A DNA stretch of 64,000 nucleotides from Marinomonas aquimarina (GCF_900089755.1 NZ_FLOC01000001.1:248001-312000), one strand, 5' to 3'; shown: positions 17,230 through 25,718, numbered from the stretch's first letter. The notes: generated by a model not told the origin, from the letters alone. Translations and numbers: made by a program.

Positions 17230-18239
17230 GATAATGGCTGACCTAACTGAACATCCGTACTTAACGTACGACCAATGACTTCATTCCAGTGCTTTGGCGC
17301 CAAACCCAATGAAGGTCGAATGATTTTAATATGCTCAGGACGCAGCAAAGTGCCTGCCGGTAGGTCTTGGGCAATATAAATCGAGCGGCGGTATTTCTTG
17401 GCCTTTTGTTCGGCTTCGGAGCCACCGTATTTGACCGAGCCAATCGCCGCATACGCCTGTTGGCAATTCTCAACAAGCGCCGCCATTTCCGAAGGCTCCA
17501 TAGAAAACTCGGCATCCACGCCCCCAGCCGAGCGATCCAGCACAAAATGCTTTTCAATCACACTCGCACCCAAGGCAATCGATGCCACTGCTGCACCGAT
17601 ACCACGAGTATGGTCAGATAACCCTACTCGGCAGCCGAACCGCTGCGCTAAATCTGGAATGGTGGCAAGGTTAGAGTCTTCCATCTTTGCAGGGTAGGTA
17701 CTGGTACATTTGAGCAATACCAACTCTGCTTCAGTGATATGGCGAAAAGCCGCGACGGCCTCTCCAATCTCTTCAATGGATGCCATACCGGTAGACATAA
17801 TGGTGGGCTTGCCAGTGGCAGCGACCTTTTGAATCAAAGGAATATCGGTCAGCTCAAACGACGCCACTTTATACAGTGGCACATTTAGACTTTCGAGAAA
17901 CTCAACGGCAGAGGCATCGAATGGCGAGCTAAAGGCCACTAGGCCTAGAGAGTTAGCATAGTCAAACAACGGCTGATGCCATTCCCAAGGAGTGCAGGCT
18001 TTGCCGTATAAATCGTACAGGTTCTGACCTTGCCACAGACTGTCCGCTTCACCGATCATAAACTCGTCATTGCGCACATTGAGCGTCATGGTATCAGCGG
18101 TGTAGGTTTGCAGCTTGATCGCATCGACACCCGCGTCTGCCGCCGCCTTGATCATCGCTTTAGCGGTATCAAAGTCTTGATCGTGGTTGCCAGACAATTC
18201 AGCGATGATAAAGGGAATAGTCAAAGCGAAGTTATTCAA
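17211..18239 (-). CDS. pseI: Pseudaminic acid synthase PseI
   Basis: A 342-residue NeuB-family synthase that condenses phosphoenolpyruvate with 6-deoxy-AltdiNAc. The motif IIAELSGNHDQDF is the start typical of PseI as opposed to sialic acid synthases. AIKLQTYTADTMTL, LLKCTSTYPA and GLSDHTRG follow in order, and the last about 60 residues form the antifreeze-like SAF domain (LPAGTLLRPEHIKIIRP). It begins 12 bp after the Maf gene. This is the strongest single indicator that the flagellin carries pseudaminic acid or a close relative. Confidence 0.93.
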   Translation of the reverse strand: MNNFALTIPFIIAELSGNHDQDFDTAKAMIKAAADAGVDAIKLQTYTADTMTLNVRNDEFMIGEADSLWQGQNLYDLYGKACTPWEWHQPLFDYANSLGLVAFSSPFDASAVEFLESLNVPLYKVASFELTDIPLIQKVAATGKPTIMSTGMASIEEIGEAVAAFRHITEAELVLLKCTSTYPAKMEDSNLATIPDLAQRFGCRVGLSDHTRGIGAAVASIALGASVIEKHFVLDRSAGGVDAEFSMEPSEMAALVENCQQAYAAIGSVKYGGSEAEQKAKKYRRSIYIAQDLPAGTLLRPEHIKIIRPSLGLAPKHWNEVIGRTLSTDVQLGQPLSWDILD

Positions 18240-18251
18240 ATGACCTCCTAG

Positions 18252-21191
18252 TCAGTGCTTAATAGGAGCGGGTTGAGTCGCTACAAAGTTCGCATTCTTC
18301 GTAGCAGTTACATCACTCGCTAGTGGGTTATCGTAGTACTCATAGAAAACCTCTTCGATGTACTCAGCCCAAAGCTCCCACGCTTCATTTAAGCGGCTTT
18401 CATAAAAATCATTTTCCATAGATGTATTAGCCAGCTTTATCAAAAGTGCCGAAAAGTAGTTCATACTCCCCCAAAACAAAAAGAAGAACAAAGAGGTTCT
18501 ATCGGCTAATGTTCTATGGAATAGCTCTCTTTGATACGCCAAAATACTTTCAAGCTCTACAACATTTGTCGGACGCTGCAGCCTCACCCAGTCAAGATGA
18601 CAATCAACATCTCGCTTCAAGTGCTCAATGTTGAAAAAGTTATCAAATTCCTCTGAGAGCTTAGCCGCAGCTTCTGGCGGTGCACAAACTCTATGAACCA
18701 AACAATTAATCGTTTCACTAGGAGAGCATTGCTGTTCTGGCAAATTGATATCCATTGGCTGCAATGGCTCCGCACCAAGGATCTTTGCACCATCACTACA
18801 GTTGAAACACTGAACCCCTTCATAGGACATCAATACCCTTTCGATAATCTGGCTTGACACCCTAAATTCATGCTTAGTAAAAACTCGCTCCTGAAAGTTA
18901 CCCAAAACAGGAATCACGCCGTTTGCTTTTGCATATTCATTCTCTAAAGCGGATTTCTTTTCTGCACTGATGTCATCAGAGTCTAATCTAGAGTAATAGT
19001 CTGACTCTTTAGAATGATGGTAATCTAACTCTTTAAAGCCAAGATCTACCCCAAAAAGGTATAAGCTCTTCATTCCCAGTGTACACATCATCGAGACGGC
19101 TAAATTCGACACAGTAGGATACGCAAAGTCTAATTCAGGGTAATCTTGAAGGGAGCAAACGGTTGTTGTGTAAGCTCTTGTTGATGCTTCACCCGCTTTA
19201 AACATCACCATGGTTTTGGCAAATAATTCTGCACTATCTGGGTGAATACCATTCACCGAAAGTAATGTAATTTGCTTTAAAAACCCTCTATCTGCGGCAT
19301 TACTAATCCAGTCGTAAGTCGCTCGGTTCTGCTCAATTTCAGCATGAAAATCAGGCCTGATGCCGTAGTTATAAAGCGCTCGGAGCGCTGTGCCGCATGA
19401 AATCACAATCGCTTTATCACGATTTTTCTTTATGTACTCAAATGAGGCATCTAGTGAAGGCCCATTGCCTACGATAAAAACTGGATAATCGACTAAATCC
19501 GAATAATCTTCATACGCTGTTTTCTTCACTAAGTAAGCAGACCCAGACGAGAAAACTTCACGCATATGTGAAATACCGAATCGAGCATGTTCAAAGTACT
19601 CCCCCATTGAAACAATCACTTTAAATTCTTGCTTCAAGTCAAAAATTGACTGCTGGATTATAGGGTGGTGGTAGACACTATAAATGTAAGTCGAAACTAT
19701 ATTATAGGGACCAACCTTTTGGATTTGATTTGCTAAGTCATCTCGAGCATGAGAACCATCATCACCGAGGTTCAGATACAATCTCCCTTTACTTTCATCT
19801 AGTTTCTTTAGAATACAATTCCAATCAAGCACATATAATGACGCATAGAAGAAGTCAAAGTTTGACTCGTAAAGGTATAAGCTTACTACGTCATGGCCAT
19901 TCACAATTTCTTCTAGCTGGTAGCCAAGCCCTAACCCAAATAAGATCATCCCATTGATTTTATTTGGCAAACTTGTGGCTGATGCTTCACCGCCAGCCTC
20001 TCTAATAAAACGCTTTAGTTTATGAGTTTTTCTAAAATGCTTATACCACCAAAGCTTTCCCCCCGTAGTATCTAACAAAGGGTCGTCTTTTAAAGGGTTC
20101 TTTTTAAAATCCTCTAGGTCTCGACTAGATTCTTTCTCACCATCTTCACCATAGAACATGGCATTACGCTCTATATGCAACAGGTTCCATTTTTTACTTT
20201 CAGATAGCACAAGGTGCCATTTTTGCGGCGAATAGCTTCTAAATGCTTGGGCGACTTCTGGGTAGTAGTATTCTAACGCCTGTAGATTGAATAGAAAGCG
20301 CTGTTGCGCTTCCATCCAAGAGATGCGGGAAGAAGCTGAGTCAGACAGTTTTACGGACGTAGAAACAGGCGGAATTTCATCACAAAAATCCGTAAAAGGA
20401 ACTAACGAAACCTGACCATCAAGCAAACTACGCCAAGAAAATAGCGACGAGGTTAAATATTGATAGAGAGAGTCCATCTCTGCGTGATGGTAATGGCGGT
20501 AAACATACGCTTCTGTGAGGCCAACTTCAGAGGCAATATGCTGAACATCTTCAACTAATGTCGCTGCATTATTTCCAATCTGAAGGTAAACCTGCTGCCC
20601 CTTCTCAACGCGCGCCTCTAGCCATGACGCCCAATCAAAGACATCGACTGACGCCTTAAATACCTCAATTGAAGGCTCATAAACTAACCAGTTATCGATC
20701 TCAACAAGATCCGACATCTCCTTCAATATATGACCAATGCCAATACCAAATTGAATTAGCAATGGAATCTTGCCACCTTCAATATCAGTAGTTTCACCTT
20801 GCATAGAGTGAAATGACTCAGGCGAAATAAATGGTGTCCCTTCTACATAATCGATAAAGGGTGTGCTTTGCTCTGCTTTCTCAAGCAATGAAATTTTAGC
20901 CACTTGGCTCACATCATGCTTAAAGCCGCTGTTTATCTCAGCCTCAGGGTCTTCACCATACCAGCACTGACCTGTTGAATAATCAACAATATTGGCCTTA
21001 CCCTGTTTCGTACAAAAGATTGAAAGTGTGTCATCACCAAACACATTAAAAAAATCTAATAAGTAGGGGGCGTAGAGACTAAACGCTTGAATATTATTCT
21101 GCTTAATCGTTCGAACAGACTCCGCCAATACTTGCTCTAGCTTCTGTTGTTCCGCTTCATCAGACAGGGTGAGTTGACCAATATTTTTCAT
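18252..21191 (-). CDS. Motility accessory factor (Maf/DUF115), flagellin nonulosonate transferase
   Basis: The central DUF115 domain (about 565-740) has the motif VFIVGNGPSLD (about 571-581) and the HAEIEQNR segment typical of Maf proteins, which transfer pseudaminic or legionaminic acid onto flagellin serine/threonine. At 979 residues it is long for the family. The N-terminal half contains the same roughly 200-residue unit twice, at about 50-250 and 325-525: compare IQFGIGIGHILKEM with ILFGLGLGYQLEEI, and AYVYRHYHHAEM with TYIYSVYHHPII. It is soluble and probably acts in the cytoplasm before export. It lies between fliT and pseI on the same strand. Confidence 0.88.
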   Translation of the reverse strand: MKNIGQLTLSDEAEQQKLEQVLAESVRTIKQNNIQAFSLYAPYLLDFFNVFGDDTLSIFCTKQGKANIVDYSTGQCWYGEDPEAEINSGFKHDVSQVAKISLLEKAEQSTPFIDYVEGTPFISPESFHSMQGETTDIEGGKIPLLIQFGIGIGHILKEMSDLVEIDNWLVYEPSIEVFKASVDVFDWASWLEARVEKGQQVYLQIGNNAATLVEDVQHIASEVGLTEAYVYRHYHHAEMDSLYQYLTSSLFSWRSLLDGQVSLVPFTDFCDEIPPVSTSVKLSDSASSRISWMEAQQRFLFNLQALEYYYPEVAQAFRSYSPQKWHLVLSESKKWNLLHIERNAMFYGEDGEKESSRDLEDFKKNPLKDDPLLDTTGGKLWWYKHFRKTHKLKRFIREAGGEASATSLPNKINGMILFGLGLGYQLEEIVNGHDVVSLYLYESNFDFFYASLYVLDWNCILKKLDESKGRLYLNLGDDGSHARDDLANQIQKVGPYNIVSTYIYSVYHHPIIQQSIFDLKQEFKVIVSMGEYFEHARFGISHMREVFSSGSAYLVKKTAYEDYSDLVDYPVFIVGNGPSLDASFEYIKKNRDKAIVISCGTALRALYNYGIRPDFHAEIEQNRATYDWISNAADRGFLKQITLLSVNGIHPDSAELFAKTMVMFKAGEASTRAYTTTVCSLQDYPELDFAYPTVSNLAVSMMCTLGMKSLYLFGVDLGFKELDYHHSKESDYYSRLDSDDISAEKKSALENEYAKANGVIPVLGNFQERVFTKHEFRVSSQIIERVLMSYEGVQCFNCSDGAKILGAEPLQPMDINLPEQQCSPSETINCLVHRVCAPPEAAAKLSEEFDNFFNIEHLKRDVDCHLDWVRLQRPTNVVELESILAYQRELFHRTLADRTSLFFFLFWGSMNYFSALLIKLANTSMENDFYESRLNEAWELWAEYIEEVFYEYYDNPLASDVTATKNANFVATQPAPIKH

Positions 21192-21238
21192 AAGAAGGGT
21201 TCCATTACTGGAGAGAGGTTAGACATTGAAGCAGTCTT

Positions 21239-21538
21239 TTAACGTCTGTAAGTGCGAATTGCTTTTTGATTTCTAGTAGAGGAAAGTAGATCTTTACCGA
21301 GCTTCGTACTGTAGGCACGAATTAGCCCTAACCATTTATTGGTTAAGGCTAATTCATTACTAAGTCGCTCTTTGTGCTCTAATAGTGAGCTCTGGTCCTG
21401 ACATAGCTGCTCCAGCAAACTATCTCGTTCCGACCAAACAGCTAAGAGAGAATCCACTTCGGAGACTTCCTCACTGGATAGAAGAAGATCTATTTTGTTG
21501 TTTACCTGCTCAAGTCTATCGATTACTGACTGATTCAT
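21239..21538 (-). CDS. fliT: FliT-like flagellar chaperone
   Basis: A 99-residue, highly charged helical protein (Glu/Lys/Leu-rich, predicted coiled coil) directly after fliD, which is where the FliD-specific export chaperone FliT sits. Sequence motifs of FliT are weak, so the call rests on size, composition and position. Its ATG follows AGGGATGAA. In enteric bacteria FliT binds FliD and also FlhDC; the second role is unlikely here because this flagellar system uses sigma-54 regulators. Confidence 0.65.
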   Translation of the reverse strand: MNQSVIDRLEQVNNKIDLLLSSEEVSEVDSLLAVWSERDSLLEQLCQDQSSLLEHKERLSNELALTNKWLGLIRAYSTKLGKDLLSSTRNQKAIRTYRR

Positions 21539-21562
21539 TTCATCCCTAATAGCGGCTGATTA

Positions 21563-23023
21563 TTAGTTGCTAGACCCACCAAAGCCTGGTAACGATGATA
21601 ACTGACTCATCAAATAAGAAGACGTCTGAGACATAGAGGCTACAACAGAGTCCAAGGCAGCATAACGTTTTCTTAGAGTTTCTTCGTAACCAGAAATATA
21701 CTGATCCAAATCTTCTCTTCTTTGGGTAATTGACTCTAACTGCCCTTTTAGCACTTCTTCTTGCGAGTCAAATAGACCTTTAGACTTGGTATAATACTCT
21801 AATGATGACTCGATTCGAGTTGCAATACCATTATCTCCAGAAAAGAGCTCGGCGATTTTGTCAAAGGAACCTTCTAAAGCTGCCGTCATGCGCTCTTCAC
21901 CAGTTTGCCCACCAAACGCGTTGGTGCTAGCAATCTCCATTTTGCCATCATCATTAATCGAGATCCCCAGTGCAAACAGGGTATTTAATGACGAGTCAGC
22001 CCCCTCTACAGCCCCAACAATGTCAGTATTAAGCTGATCACGTAGACCACGAATCATACTATTACCGTTTAACGGTCCACCACCACTAAAAGATTCACCA
22101 TCAGCTGACGCTGTACCGGACTTAGTTTGATCTTGGATGGCAGAGACTAGACTGTTGTACTTAGAAATAAAATCATCAATATAACCACGTACTGTTTCAG
22201 TATCCGTGGACACATCTAGCGTTGCCGCCGTACCGTTCGTCTCACTTTTCAAGTTTAAAGAAACGTTCTGAATAACGTTTTCCATGGTATTGGAATCAGA
22301 ATAAGCATCCACACCATCGATTTTAACATGAGCCTGTTGTGAACTAATCACAGACATGGCCGTGCCACCGCCAGACGCAACCGTAGAAACCGCATCCAAC
22401 TCTGCATTGTTGTTGGTAATGCTTAGTTCTTTTGTTGCCGGATCGCCGGTAATAGACGAAGTGATCACAAGTTTGGAGCCTACCGCTGGGTCGCCCGTAT
22501 TGATAATATTGGCAGACACACCAAAGTTATCGGACTTGTCGTTAATGGCTTCGCGCAGCTGAGACAACGTCATCCCTGCGGTCACATCGACATCAAAGCT
22601 GTCACCATCCGCACCAAAAGTTAAAACGCCATCTGTTGTTGACACTACTGCATCGGAACCTGTAAATGATCCGTCAGCTGATGTGGCTCGAGTTCCAGAA
22701 GCAAGCGCTTCAACCGAGATATTATAGCTGCCAGCACTAGCAGATCCGGATGTGGTCACATCAAATGGTGTCAGATCATCTGGGTGTGAGACAGTGGCTG
22801 CACGCTGCATTAAGCTATCGGCAGACTTTAAAACATCTAACGAGCTCTGAAAGTTACCCATCGCTGAACGTATCTTACTTAAAGCAGACAAGGAAACATC
22901 AATAGAGCTTTTTTGACTGTCGAGCTGTTTTACTTTGGGGGTCCGCTCAGCAGAGACCAATTGAGTTACCAGGTCTTCTAACGCCAACCCTGAAGCAACC
23001 CCTAACGTTCCACCTATTGACAT
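21563..23023 (-). CDS. fliD: Flagellar filament cap protein FliD (HAP2)
   Basis: The 486 residues start with the FliD N-domain (GLALEDLVTQLVSAERTPKV) and end with the coiled-coil FliD C-domain (SITQRREDLDQYISGYEETLRKRYAALDSVVASM, cited in two parts: SITQRREDLDQYISGY and LRKRYAALDSVVASM). The cap sits on the filament tip and folds incoming flagellin. The middle part is Ser/Thr/Gly-rich, as usual. A strong AAGGGGGCGAAC ribosome site precedes the ATG. It is preceded by flaG and followed by fliT, a common late-flagellar order. Confidence 0.93.
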   Translation of the reverse strand: MSIGGTLGVASGLALEDLVTQLVSAERTPKVKQLDSQKSSIDVSLSALSKIRSAMGNFQSSLDVLKSADSLMQRAATVSHPDDLTPFDVTTSGSASAGSYNISVEALASGTRATSADGSFTGSDAVVSTTDGVLTFGADGDSFDVDVTAGMTLSQLREAINDKSDNFGVSANIINTGDPAVGSKLVITSSITGDPATKELSITNNNAELDAVSTVASGGGTAMSVISSQQAHVKIDGVDAYSDSNTMENVIQNVSLNLKSETNGTAATLDVSTDTETVRGYIDDFISKYNSLVSAIQDQTKSGTASADGESFSGGGPLNGNSMIRGLRDQLNTDIVGAVEGADSSLNTLFALGISINDDGKMEIASTNAFGGQTGEERMTAALEGSFDKIAELFSGDNGIATRIESSLEYYTKSKGLFDSQEEVLKGQLESITQRREDLDQYISGYEETLRKRYAALDSVVASMSQTSSYLMSQLSSLPGFGGSSN

Positions 23024-23057
23024 GTTCGCCCCCTTCTAGCAAACGCTAACCATCAAC

Positions 23058-23465
23058 TTATACTCGGCTGTCTACAAGCAATCCTGTAGCCATACCCAAT
23101 TCGCTTTGCAATTCTTCAATTCTGGCCGCTAAGCGGCGTACTTCCTCTGTAGGAATCTCGCGAATGACATCTTCATTCTCCGAGTCTAACACCGTTATCA
23201 CTGGCTTACCGCTGGAGTCATCCACTGAAAACCTCAACTGACGGTTTTTTGATTCAACCATTGAATTGATATCTTCCACGGCTTTTTGCAACACCGCTGG
23301 ATTATCTTCTAACGCTGCAGCATCTTCCTGTTCAGTCGTTTGAGCAGCATCCGCTTTTGAGCCTGAGAGCTTTAATTGCTCAGTCTCTACACTCTGTGTC
23401 GAAGCCAGTGTACTGCCTTCGAAGCCTACGACCATAGACCGGTTATCAATACCATTTAAAGACAT
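23058..23465 (-). CDS. flaG: FlaG family protein
   Basis: The C-terminal part (RQLRFSVDDSSGKPVITVLD followed by IREIPTEEVRRLAARI) is the FlaG domain, found in polar flagellar operons and linked to filament length. The N-terminal about 60 residues are low complexity. I chose the ATG at 23465 (135 residues), which follows AAGGGGG with 5-nt spacing; an ATG at 23480 lies before that ribosome site. It sits between the first flagellin and fliD on the same strand. Confidence 0.88.
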   Translation of the reverse strand: MSLNGIDNRSMVVGFEGSTLASTQSVETEQLKLSGSKADAAQTTEQEDAAALEDNPAVLQKAVEDINSMVESKNRQLRFSVDDSSGKPVITVLDSENEDVIREIPTEEVRRLAARIEELQSELGMATGLLVDSRV

Positions 23466-23496
23466 ACCCTCCCCCTTCATAAAAATGAAGCTAACA

Positions 23497-23523
23497 GAGC
23501 TAAACCACTCTTTAGTTTAGCTC
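23497..23523 (-). terminator. Weak terminator or attenuator after flagellin 1
   Basis: GAGCTAAAC and GTTTAGCTC form a 9-bp stem with a 9-nt loop just after flagellin 1. On the minus strand the U-rich run (CATTTTTAT) comes only about 12 nt after the stem and overlaps the flaG start. It is probably an attenuator or mRNA-stabilising hairpin that lets some transcripts continue into flaG-fliD. Confidence 0.45.
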
Positions 23524-23543
23524 AGATTAGCTTGGGATATCGC

Positions 23544-24374
23544 TTAGCCTAGCAAAGATAGCGCTGTTTGAGGACGCTGGTTCGCCTGACTTAGGATAGA
23601 AGTACTGGCTTGCTGAAGAATCTGGTTACGAGTCAATTCTGCAGTTTCTGTTGCGAAGTCAGTATCTTTAATACGTGAACGTGCCGCTGTCACGTTTTCA
23701 ACGATGTTACTCAAGTTACGAATAGTAGAGCTAAAGCGGTTTTGAGTTGCACCCAAATCTGCACGCTTACTATCCACAGCAGTGATCGCCGCATCAATGG
23801 ATGCTAACGCAGCAGAAGCACCACCTGTAGTGGAGATATCTACAGTCGATACACCTAAGCCCGAAGCACCAAAGTTTGCACCACCAGTACCAGAAAGGTT
23901 AACACTAATACTCTGACCCGCATTGGCACCCACTAGGAATTTTGCAGAGTAATCACCAGTTAGAAGGTCTACACCACCAAACTGTGTATCTGTTGCGATA
24001 CGACTCATCTCAGCCACTAGCGCAGTGACTTCCTTCTGTAAGGCAGCACGGTCAGCACTAGAGTTGATACCATTTTGAGATTGCACCGCCAATTGACGAA
24101 TACGGTGTAGCGCAGTAGTTGTTTCTTGCAACGCACCTTCGGCAACTTGAGCGACGGAAATACCATCGTTCGCGTTACGAATACCCTGATTCAAACCTTG
24201 AATCTGAGATGTCATACGGTTGCTAATTTGCAGGCCTGCTGCATCGTCTTTTGCACTGTTAATACGGAAACCAGAAGACAAACGCTCAAATGAAGTACTC
24301 AAGTTGTTACCAGAGCTCAATAACTGACGTTGTGCATTCATCGATGAAACGTTTGTATTTACATATAAAGCCAT
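23544..24374 (-). CDS. fliC: Flagellin 1
   Basis: A 276-residue flagellin with the D0/D1 N-terminus ([17 protein letters not shown] through [20 protein letters not shown]) and C-terminus ([20 protein letters not shown]). The central variable part is short, so the filament should be mostly D0-D1. Ser/Thr in the central part (for example STVDISTTGG) are candidate Maf glycosylation sites. It is very similar to flagellin 2 over its whole length. The SD is a near-perfect AGGAGG 7 nt before the ATG. A sigma-28 promoter about 110 bp upstream gives an unusually long structured leader. Confidence 0.95.
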   Translation of the reverse strand: MALYVNTNVSSMNAQRQLLSSGNNLSTSFERLSSGFRINSAKDDAAGLQISNRMTSQIQGLNQGIRNANDGISVAQVAEGALQETTTALHRIRQLAVQSQNGINSSADRAALQKEVTALVAEMSRIATDTQFGGVDLLTGDYSAKFLVGANAGQSISVNLSGTGGANFGASGLGVSTVDISTTGGASAALASIDAAITAVDSKRADLGATQNRFSSTIRNLSNIVENVTAARSRIKDTDFATETAELTRNQILQQASTSILSQANQRPQTALSLLG

Positions 24375-24478
24375 AACGACCTCCTAAATGGGCAATTCAT
24401 TGCCCAGCCTTAATATCCACCTAGGTGGGAGATATGGAACCCCACCTCTAGAGTCCCAAATCCTTTACATCTTACCTA
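24375..24478 (-). promoter_or_regulatory. Long structured 5' leader of flagellin 1
   Basis: The inferred start near 24478 leaves about 104 nt before the ATG. On the mRNA, TGGGCAA and TTGCCCA (24389-24406) make a 7-bp hairpin ending 3 nt before the AGGAGG ribosome site (24380-24385). Just upstream is the palindrome CCACCTAGGTGG (24417-24428). Such structure next to the ribosome site is consistent with translational control. No such structure is obvious in the leader of flagellin 2. Confidence 0.5.
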
Positions 24479-24484
24479 ATCAGC

Positions 24485-24511
24485 TTATCGGGTCGTTAAA
24501 GGCAAACTTTA
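24485..24511 (-). promoter_or_regulatory. Sigma-28 (FliA) promoter of flagellin 1
   Basis: On the minus strand TAAAGTTT, 11 nt, CCCGATAA: the -35 is identical to the FliA consensus TAAAGTTT and the -10 differs from GCCGATAA in one base. It points at flagellin 1. Confidence 0.92.
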
Positions 24512-24608
24512 GCCTTTTTTTTTATTTTTTTTTCACCTTATGGCAAATAATTGCCAATACATCCTTTAAATAAAAATATTATTCATACTTTTCAATAACT
24601 TAAAATTT

Positions 24609-24624
24609 TGGCACATATTATGCT
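24609..24624 (+). promoter_or_regulatory. Sigma-54-type promoter in the flagellin intergenic region
   Basis: TGGCAC, 5 nt, ATGCT with a T before it: GG at -24 and GC at -12 with exact consensus spacing (TGGCAC-N5-TTGCW). It points to the plus strand, where no protein gene lies for over 1.1 kb. It matches consensus about as well as the flgB and flgF promoters. It would start RNA at about 24635, the base before a 5' hairpin. See the ncRNA entry that follows. Confidence 0.6.
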
Positions 24625-24634
24625 ATTTATCAGG

Positions 24635-24794
24635 AACTGGGACTACCTCCCCCAGTCGCTCCGTAAAAAGAGCAAAAAAAAGCCAAGCATTAAGCTTGGC
24701 TAATATAGTTAGATTGAGAACTCTAATTATTCCCGTTGGTGGCTGGATGCCAATCTTACCTCGACCTCCTAATCCACCCCAACGGGTTATTTTT
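24635..24794 (+). ncRNA. Candidate flagellar sRNA with anti-Shine-Dalgarno loops
   Basis: The predicted start from the sigma-54-type promoter is followed at once by a hairpin, ACTGGG / CCCAGT (24636-24656), with loop ACTACCTCC. The RNA would end in a second stem, CCCGTT..AACGGG extended by GGTGG/CCACC (24732-24786), followed by TTATTTTT. The U-run lies on the plus side only, so the terminator has a direction that no annotated gene explains. Its loop contains CGACCTCCTAA (24762-24772), perfectly complementary over 11 nt to the flagellin 1 ribosome site. The RNA is antisense to the 3' UTR of flagellin 2. This is a prediction; no family is recognised. Confidence 0.45.
24673..24701 (-). terminator. 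Intrinsic terminator of flagellin 2
   Basis: GCCAAGC, loop ATTAA, GCTTGGC; on the minus strand the stem is followed by TTTTTTTT. It lies about 95 bp beyond the flagellin 2 stop, leaving a long 3' UTR for that mRNA. Confidence 0.85.
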
Positions 24795-25626
24795 AACCTC
24801 CCAACAAAGACAACGCTGCTTGAGGACGCTGATTCGCCTGGGCAAGGATAGTGTTACTTGCCTGCTGTAGAATCTGGTTACGAGTCAATTCCGCAGTTTC
24901 TGTTGCAAAGTCTGTGTCTTTAATTCGTGAACGGGCCGCAGTCACGTTTTCCACGATATTACTTAAGTTACGGATAGTTGAGCTGAAACGGTTCTGCACC
25001 GCACCCAAGTCGGCACGCTTACCATCTACTGTAGTAATCGCTGTATCGATGGCAGCCAATGCCGCTGATGCACCAGCCTCAGTAGAGATATCGACTGTCG
25101 CAACACCCAAACCCGAAGCACCAAAGTTAGCACCACCAGCTCCCGATAAGTTAACGCTGATAGTTTGACCCGCATTGGCACCCACTAGGAATTTTGCAGA
25201 GTAGTCACCAGTCAACAGATCTACACCACCAAACTGAGTAGTGGTTGCAATACGGCTCATTTCAGCGACAAGAGCAGTTACTTCTTTCTGCAATGCCGCA
25301 CGGTCAGCACTTGAGTTAATGCCGTTTTGCGATTGAATCGCTAACTGACGAATACGGTGTAGTGCAGTAGTCGATTCTTGTAAAGCACCCTCTGCTACCT
25401 GAGCCACCGAAATACCATCGTTAGCGTTACGGATACCTTGGTTCAGACCTTGAATCTGAGACGTCATACGGTTACTGATCTGTAGACCTGCCGCATCGTC
25501 TTTCGCACTGTTGATACGAAAACCAGAAGATAAACGCTCAAACGAAGTAGTTAAGGCATTGCCTGAACCCATCAATTGACGCTGAGCATTTAAAGAAGAA
25601 ACGTTTGTATTTACATATAGAGCCAT
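24793..25626 (-). CDS. fliC: Flagellin 2
   Basis: The ATG at 25626 follows GGAGAGATCATC and gives 277 residues aligned end to end with flagellin 1; an upstream start at 25644 adds six residues and lacks a site. Differences from flagellin 1 are few and sit mainly in the central region (for example [21 protein letters not shown]) and in an extra C-terminal glycine. It has the conserved D0/D1 ends. The tandem pair lies head to tail with separate sigma-28 promoters and separate 3' structures, so the two are independently controlled. The central Ser/Thr are candidate glycosylation sites. Confidence 0.95.
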   Translation of the reverse strand: MALYVNTNVSSLNAQRQLMGSGNALTTSFERLSSGFRINSAKDDAAGLQISNRMTSQIQGLNQGIRNANDGISVAQVAEGALQESTTALHRIRQLAIQSQNGINSSADRAALQKEVTALVAEMSRIATTTQFGGVDLLTGDYSAKFLVGANAGQTISVNLSGAGGANFGASGLGVATVDISTEAGASAALAAIDTAITTVDGKRADLGAVQNRFSSTIRNLSNIVENVTAARSRIKDTDFATETAELTRNQILQQASNTILAQANQRPQAALSLLGG

Positions 25627-25691
25627 GATGATCTCTCCACTCAATTCTAACTGTTAGGCGATACATATTGTTTGTATCTCTTATGATTTAG

Positions 25692-25718
25692 TTATCGTCA
25701 TAGGGAGTTTTTACTTTA
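25692..25718 (-). promoter_or_regulatory. Sigma-28 promoter of flagellin 2
   Basis: On the minus strand TAAAGTAA, 11 nt, GACGATAA. Both boxes are close to the FliA consensus and the same -35 variant is used for flgKL. The inferred leader is about 60 nt, much shorter than for flagellin 1. Confidence 0.88.
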
